5,285 bases of DNA. Source: Candidatus Nitrotoga sp. CP45 (GTDB taxonomy: Bacteria; Bacteroidota; Bacteroidia; Flavobacteriales; Flavobacteriaceae). A program made the translations under genes and the position numbers. Where the stretch lies: contig CALQCV020000157.1 in NCBI GenBank assembly GCA_943329165.2, positions 1 to 5,285 on the forward strand. Direction: 5' to 3'. Numbering within the stretch: the stretch's first letter is position 1; the number at the start of each line of letters is the position of its first letter. The notes beneath the pieces are model-generated. The model saw only the letters and a program-made list of their open reading frames with translations. It made no database searches and had not been told where the DNA came from. Positions 2,800-5,285 of the stretch are shown here, piece by piece.

Positions 2800-5285
2800 A
2801 TGAAAATCCATTTACAAAAAACCAAAAGCAAAATAATTCGATTTCAAAAAATCTTTTTAAAGTCACTTATTATTGTCACTTTATTTGTATCATCAATTTC
2901 AAAAGCTGCAACTATTGATGTTAGTTCAATTGCTGCCTTAAATACAGCAGTTACTAATTCAGTTGCAGGAGATGAAATTGTTCTTGCCAATGGGATTTAT
3001 ACTAATTCGACTATTACTATTGCAAAGAGCAATATTACAGTGAGAGCTGAAACGGCCGGAGGTGTTTTCTTGGATGGTACGAATTCGATTAGTATATCAG
3101 GTAATTATGTTACTTTTAGTGGATTTCAATTTACTTCGGGTACAATAACTGGTATTGTCCTTGAAATTACTGGAAATTACGTAGTCGCTTCACAGTTGAA
3201 CTTTAATGGTTATTCTGCACAAAAATACATTAATGTGAAAGGACAGTATGATGAAATAAGTTATTGTAATTTTGAAAATAAACCGGTATCTGCTGAGATA
3301 GGTAATCTAGTGCATATATTTACAAGAACGGATGGTACACCAAACTATACTAAAATTAGATATTGCTCTTTTCAAAATATGCCAGGAGCAGGAGGTGATA
3401 ACGGAAATGAGTGCATCCGTATCACGAATGCTGCACCATCTACCTATAAAGCAAAAACAATTGTTGAATATTGTTATTTTAACAATACAGGGTTAGGTGA
3501 TAGCGAAGTAATATCGGTAAAGAGTGAAGACAATATACTCCGCTTCAATACAATGGTAAATAATCAAAAAGGAAACTTTTGTTTTCGATACGGAAACAAT
3601 AATGTAGCTTATGGCAATTTTTTTATTAATTCTGGAGGAATTAGATTAAAACAAGCAAGTAATATTTATTGCTATAATAATTATTTCGAAAATTCTGGTG
3701 ACGGCGCAGTGTCGGCTCCAGTTAAATATGTGGCCTCTACAGGTTTTCTGAGTAATTTAAATTTTGTACACAATACTTTTGTTGGTGGTTCACCAATTGA
3801 ATTTGATACTGCCGGTTCTAACAATGTTTGGGCAAATAATATTTTTAAGAAAACAACAGGCAATATCTTTTCTGGACCTGTTGCAAGTAATACGTTTGCC
3901 GGAAATATTTATAGCGGAACACTTGGCGTTACCATATCTTCGGGTATGACAAATAGGGACCCTCAGCTAGCTACTAATGCAGAGGGCTTTTATGGTTTGT
4001 CTGCCACTAGTCCAGGTATTGATGCTGCTAGCGCCAGTTATCCAGCTATTTATGATGTGTTAGCACTCGATGATGATCCAATCTTGTCTTTAGATGTAAG
4101 TGGACAAGAAAGACCTACTAGTGTGACATTAAAAGATGTGGGATGTGATGAATATACAACTGGAGCAACTACGAATCATCCTTTGGTATTATCAGAAGTT
4201 GGGCCAACATACTTAGGAGGTCCTGGAGGTAAATTAAACCAAAACATCACATTTAATCCTTTACCTTCAAAAGTTGTAGGTGATGCTGATTTTAGTGCTG
4301 GGGCTACAGCAAGTTCAGGCTTGACAGTGTCTTATGCTAGTTCCAATATAGCAGTAGCAACTATTGTAAGTGGTAATATTCACATAGTTGGGGCGGGCAC
4401 CGCTACCATCACTGCTTCACAAGCGGGGGATGCTAACTATAATGCAGCCACTAGTGTTAATCAAACGCTTACCGTAAACAAAATAAACCAAACTATTATT
4501 TTTAATGCTTTGCCTGCAAAAGCAGTTGGAGCTGCTGATTTTAGCGCAGGAGCTACTGCTAGTTCAGGCCTGACGGTTTCTTATACTAGTTCCAATACTG
4601 CTGTGGCGACTATCGTTAGCGGTAATATTCACATAGTGAGTGCTGGAAATTCTACGATTACAGCTTCACAATCGGGTAATGATTTGTATAATGCTGCAAC
4701 AGATGTATATCAAACGCAAATTGTATTAACAGCAATTTCTAAATGGACTTTTGATGCTATAACTACAACAGGTTCTAGAAGTAATGTTTCTGTGACTGGT
4801 TCTGCTGTAGCAGACCAAGGTCTTCAAACTTCAGGTAGTTTATTTAGCGCAAATCACGCAAGTTCATCTACAGTTTGGTCTAACCCTTCTGGAAATGGTT
4901 CTGCAAAATCAGTATCATCTACTTTTTGGGCTGTTGGTGATTACTGGCAGTTTAAGTTAAATACTTTAAATTATCATACTCTTGCGATTGCTGTTGACCA
5001 AACAGGAAGTAGTGCAGGACCTTCAACATTCAAAATTCAGTACAGTACTAATGGTACTTCTTACACTGATTTATCAGGTGGTACTTATACACTTGATGCT
5101 ACTGGATGGTCTGCATCTAATTACAGATCAGCTGCCGTTAGATCATTTGATTTAAGTTCAATTACAACTTTAAATAATAAATCAGCTGTATACATAAGAT
5201 TGGTCGATGCAAATACAACTTCAATAGGAAATGGAACTGTAGCGACAGGAGGTTCAAGTAGAGTTGATAATTTTGTAATTACAGG
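2800..5285 (+). CDS. Secreted PL6-family polysaccharide lyase (chondroitinase B/alginate lyase-like), C-terminus cut
   Basis: An uninterrupted frame of 828 codons from ATG 2800 to the window edge, with no stop. Residues 1-36 are a signal peptide: a long basic start, the hydrophobic FLKSLIIVTLFVSSIS and a likely cut after A36. About 38-475 is a PL6 right-handed beta-helix, seen in the repeated short strands (GNYVTFSGFQF, YNYF-type N ladders) and in the family closing motifs DVGCDEY (446-452) and LVLSEVGPTYLGG. PL6 enzymes cleave alginate or dermatan sulfate by beta-elimination, using a lysine, an arginine and a calcium ion. Here DSEVISVKS places K241 as the base, with D234 and E236 as calcium ligands, and FRYG places R263. 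NGNECIRI (201-208) fits the other calcium region. After the helix come two Ig-like repeats (480-645) and, from about 647, a beta-rich domain ending SRVDNFVIT, of a kind common in flavobacterial secreted proteins. A type IX secretion signal is expected beyond the edge but not seen. The substrate cannot be decided. Confidence 0.85.
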   Translation, partial: MKIHLQKTKSKIIRFQKIFLKSLIIVTLFVSSISKAATIDVSSIAALNTAVTNSVAGDEIVLANGIYTNSTITIAKSNITVRAETAGGVFLDGTNSISISGNYVTFSGFQFTSGTITGIVLEITGNYVVASQLNFNGYSAQKYINVKGQYDEISYCNFENKPVSAEIGNLVHIFTRTDGTPNYTKIRYCSFQNMPGAGGDNGNECIRITNAAPSTYKAKTIVEYCYFNNTGLGDSEVISVKSEDNILRFNTMVNNQKGNFCFRYGNNNVAYGNFFINSGGIRLKQASNIYCYNNYFENSGDGAVSAPVKYVASTGFLSNLNFVHNTFVGGSPIEFDTAGSNNVWANNIFKKTTGNIFSGPVASNTFAGNIYSGTLGVTISSGMTNRDPQLATNAEGFYGLSATSPGIDAASASYPAIYDVLALDDDPILSLDVSGQERPTSVTLKDVGCDEYTTGATTNHPLVLSEVGPTYLGGPGGKLNQNITFNPLPSKVVGDADFSAGATASSGLTVSYASSNIAVATIVSGNIHIVGAGTATITASQAGDANYNAATSVNQTLTVNKINQTIIFNALPAKAVGAADFSAGATASSGLTVSYTSSNTAVATIVSGNIHIVSAGNSTITASQSGNDLYNAATDVYQTQIVLTAISKWTFDAITTTGSRSNVSVTGSAVADQGLQTSGSLFSANHASSSTVWSNPSGNGSAKSVSSTFWAVGDYWQFKLNTLNYHTLAIAVDQTGSSAGPSTFKIQYSTNGTSYTDLSGGTYTLDATGWSASNYRSAAVRSFDLSSITTLNNKSAVYIRLVDANTTSIGNGTVATGGSSRVDNFVIT
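4237..4485 (+). repeat. Ig-like repeat unit 1 of the lyase (83 codons)
   Basis: Encodes residues 480-562, opening NQNITFNPLPSKVVGDADF and closing with YNAATSVNQTLTVNKI. The pattern (Q.I.F..LP.K..GDADF, then SSN.AVATI..G.I.IV.AG...ITASQ) is that of bacterial Ig-like/MBG-type spacer domains found in many secreted Bacteroidota proteins. It aligns with unit 2 without gaps. Likely role: a rigid linker or carbohydrate or surface contact module; this is inference. Confidence 0.8.
4486..4734 (+). repeat. Ig-like repeat unit 2 of the lyase (83 codons)
   Basis: Encodes residues 563-645 and follows unit 1 directly. By eye 61 of 83 residues are identical to unit 1. Two internal blocks (FSAGATASSGLTVSY and AVATIVSGNIHIV) are identical in protein but differ by synonymous changes in 15 of 28 codons, so the duplication is old and the protein sequence has been held by selection. 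The last ten residues diverge where the next domain begins. Confidence 0.8.

Noticed and set aside
3681..3863. Minus-strand ORF of 60 codons
   Set aside because: It lies wholly inside the PL6 lyase on the opposite strand, resembles no family, and has no promoter element of its own. It is a shadow of the real gene.
3764..3949. Plus-strand ORF of 61 codons
   Set aside because: It is an out-of-frame reading within the lyase beta-helix region, where the lyase frame is continuous and has clear family motifs.
4135..4152. The lyase ending at the PL6 closing motif, with the repeats as a separate gene
   Set aside because: The reading frame continues without a stop through the repeats and the C-terminal domain to the window edge, so it is a single multidomain protein.

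Overview
The window looks like chromosomal DNA of a member of the Bacteroidota, most likely a Flavobacterium or close relative. The evidence is the strong A+T bias, the lack of Shine-Dalgarno sequences before the starts, two matches to the Bacteroidota -7 promoter element TAnnTTTG, a lipoprotein with an acidic tail after its lipobox, and a large secreted modular polysaccharide lyase of the usual flavobacterial type. This assignment is inference from style, not from a marker gene.

Layout. (1) 1-378, minus strand: the N-terminal 126 codons of a CAP-domain (SCP/PR-1-like) lipoprotein, cut by the left edge. (2) 379-714: a gene-free divergent intergenic region. It holds a tandem 60-bp duplication with a perfectly conserved 25-bp core just upstream of the lipoprotein, a pair of ATCGATTAA direct repeats 21 bp apart, and a TATCTTTG promoter element for the next gene. 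(3) 715-1569, plus: a complete aldose 1-epimerase-like (LacX-type mutarotase) gene that appears to use a TTG start. (4) 1649-2646: a complete 998-bp IS982-family insertion sequence with 18-bp terminal inverted repeats and an intact 294-residue transposase. Its leader carries a nested hairpin and a 19-codon ORF whose stop overlaps the transposase start (ATGA). (5) 2647-2799: a Rho-independent terminator, then a TATATTTG promoter element. (6) 2800-5285, plus: a very long ORF, open at the right edge (828 codons visible). It encodes a secreted PL6-family (chondroitinase B/alginate lyase-like) parallel beta-helix enzyme, followed by two tandem 83-residue Ig-like repeats and the start of a C-terminal beta-rich domain.

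How the parts fit. The mutarotase and the lyase are both carbohydrate-related and co-directional, but each has its own promoter-like element and a terminator lies between them, so they are probably not one operon. The insertion sequence landed between them and now separates the mutarotase from the terminator that probably served it. The lipoprotein is divergent and has no obvious functional link to the others.

I see no convincing undescribed multi-gene system. The most unusual structure is the IS982 leader, where a small ORF and a nested RNA fold converge on the transposase start codon. The next is the duplicated, selectively conserved 25-bp element upstream of the CAP lipoprotein.
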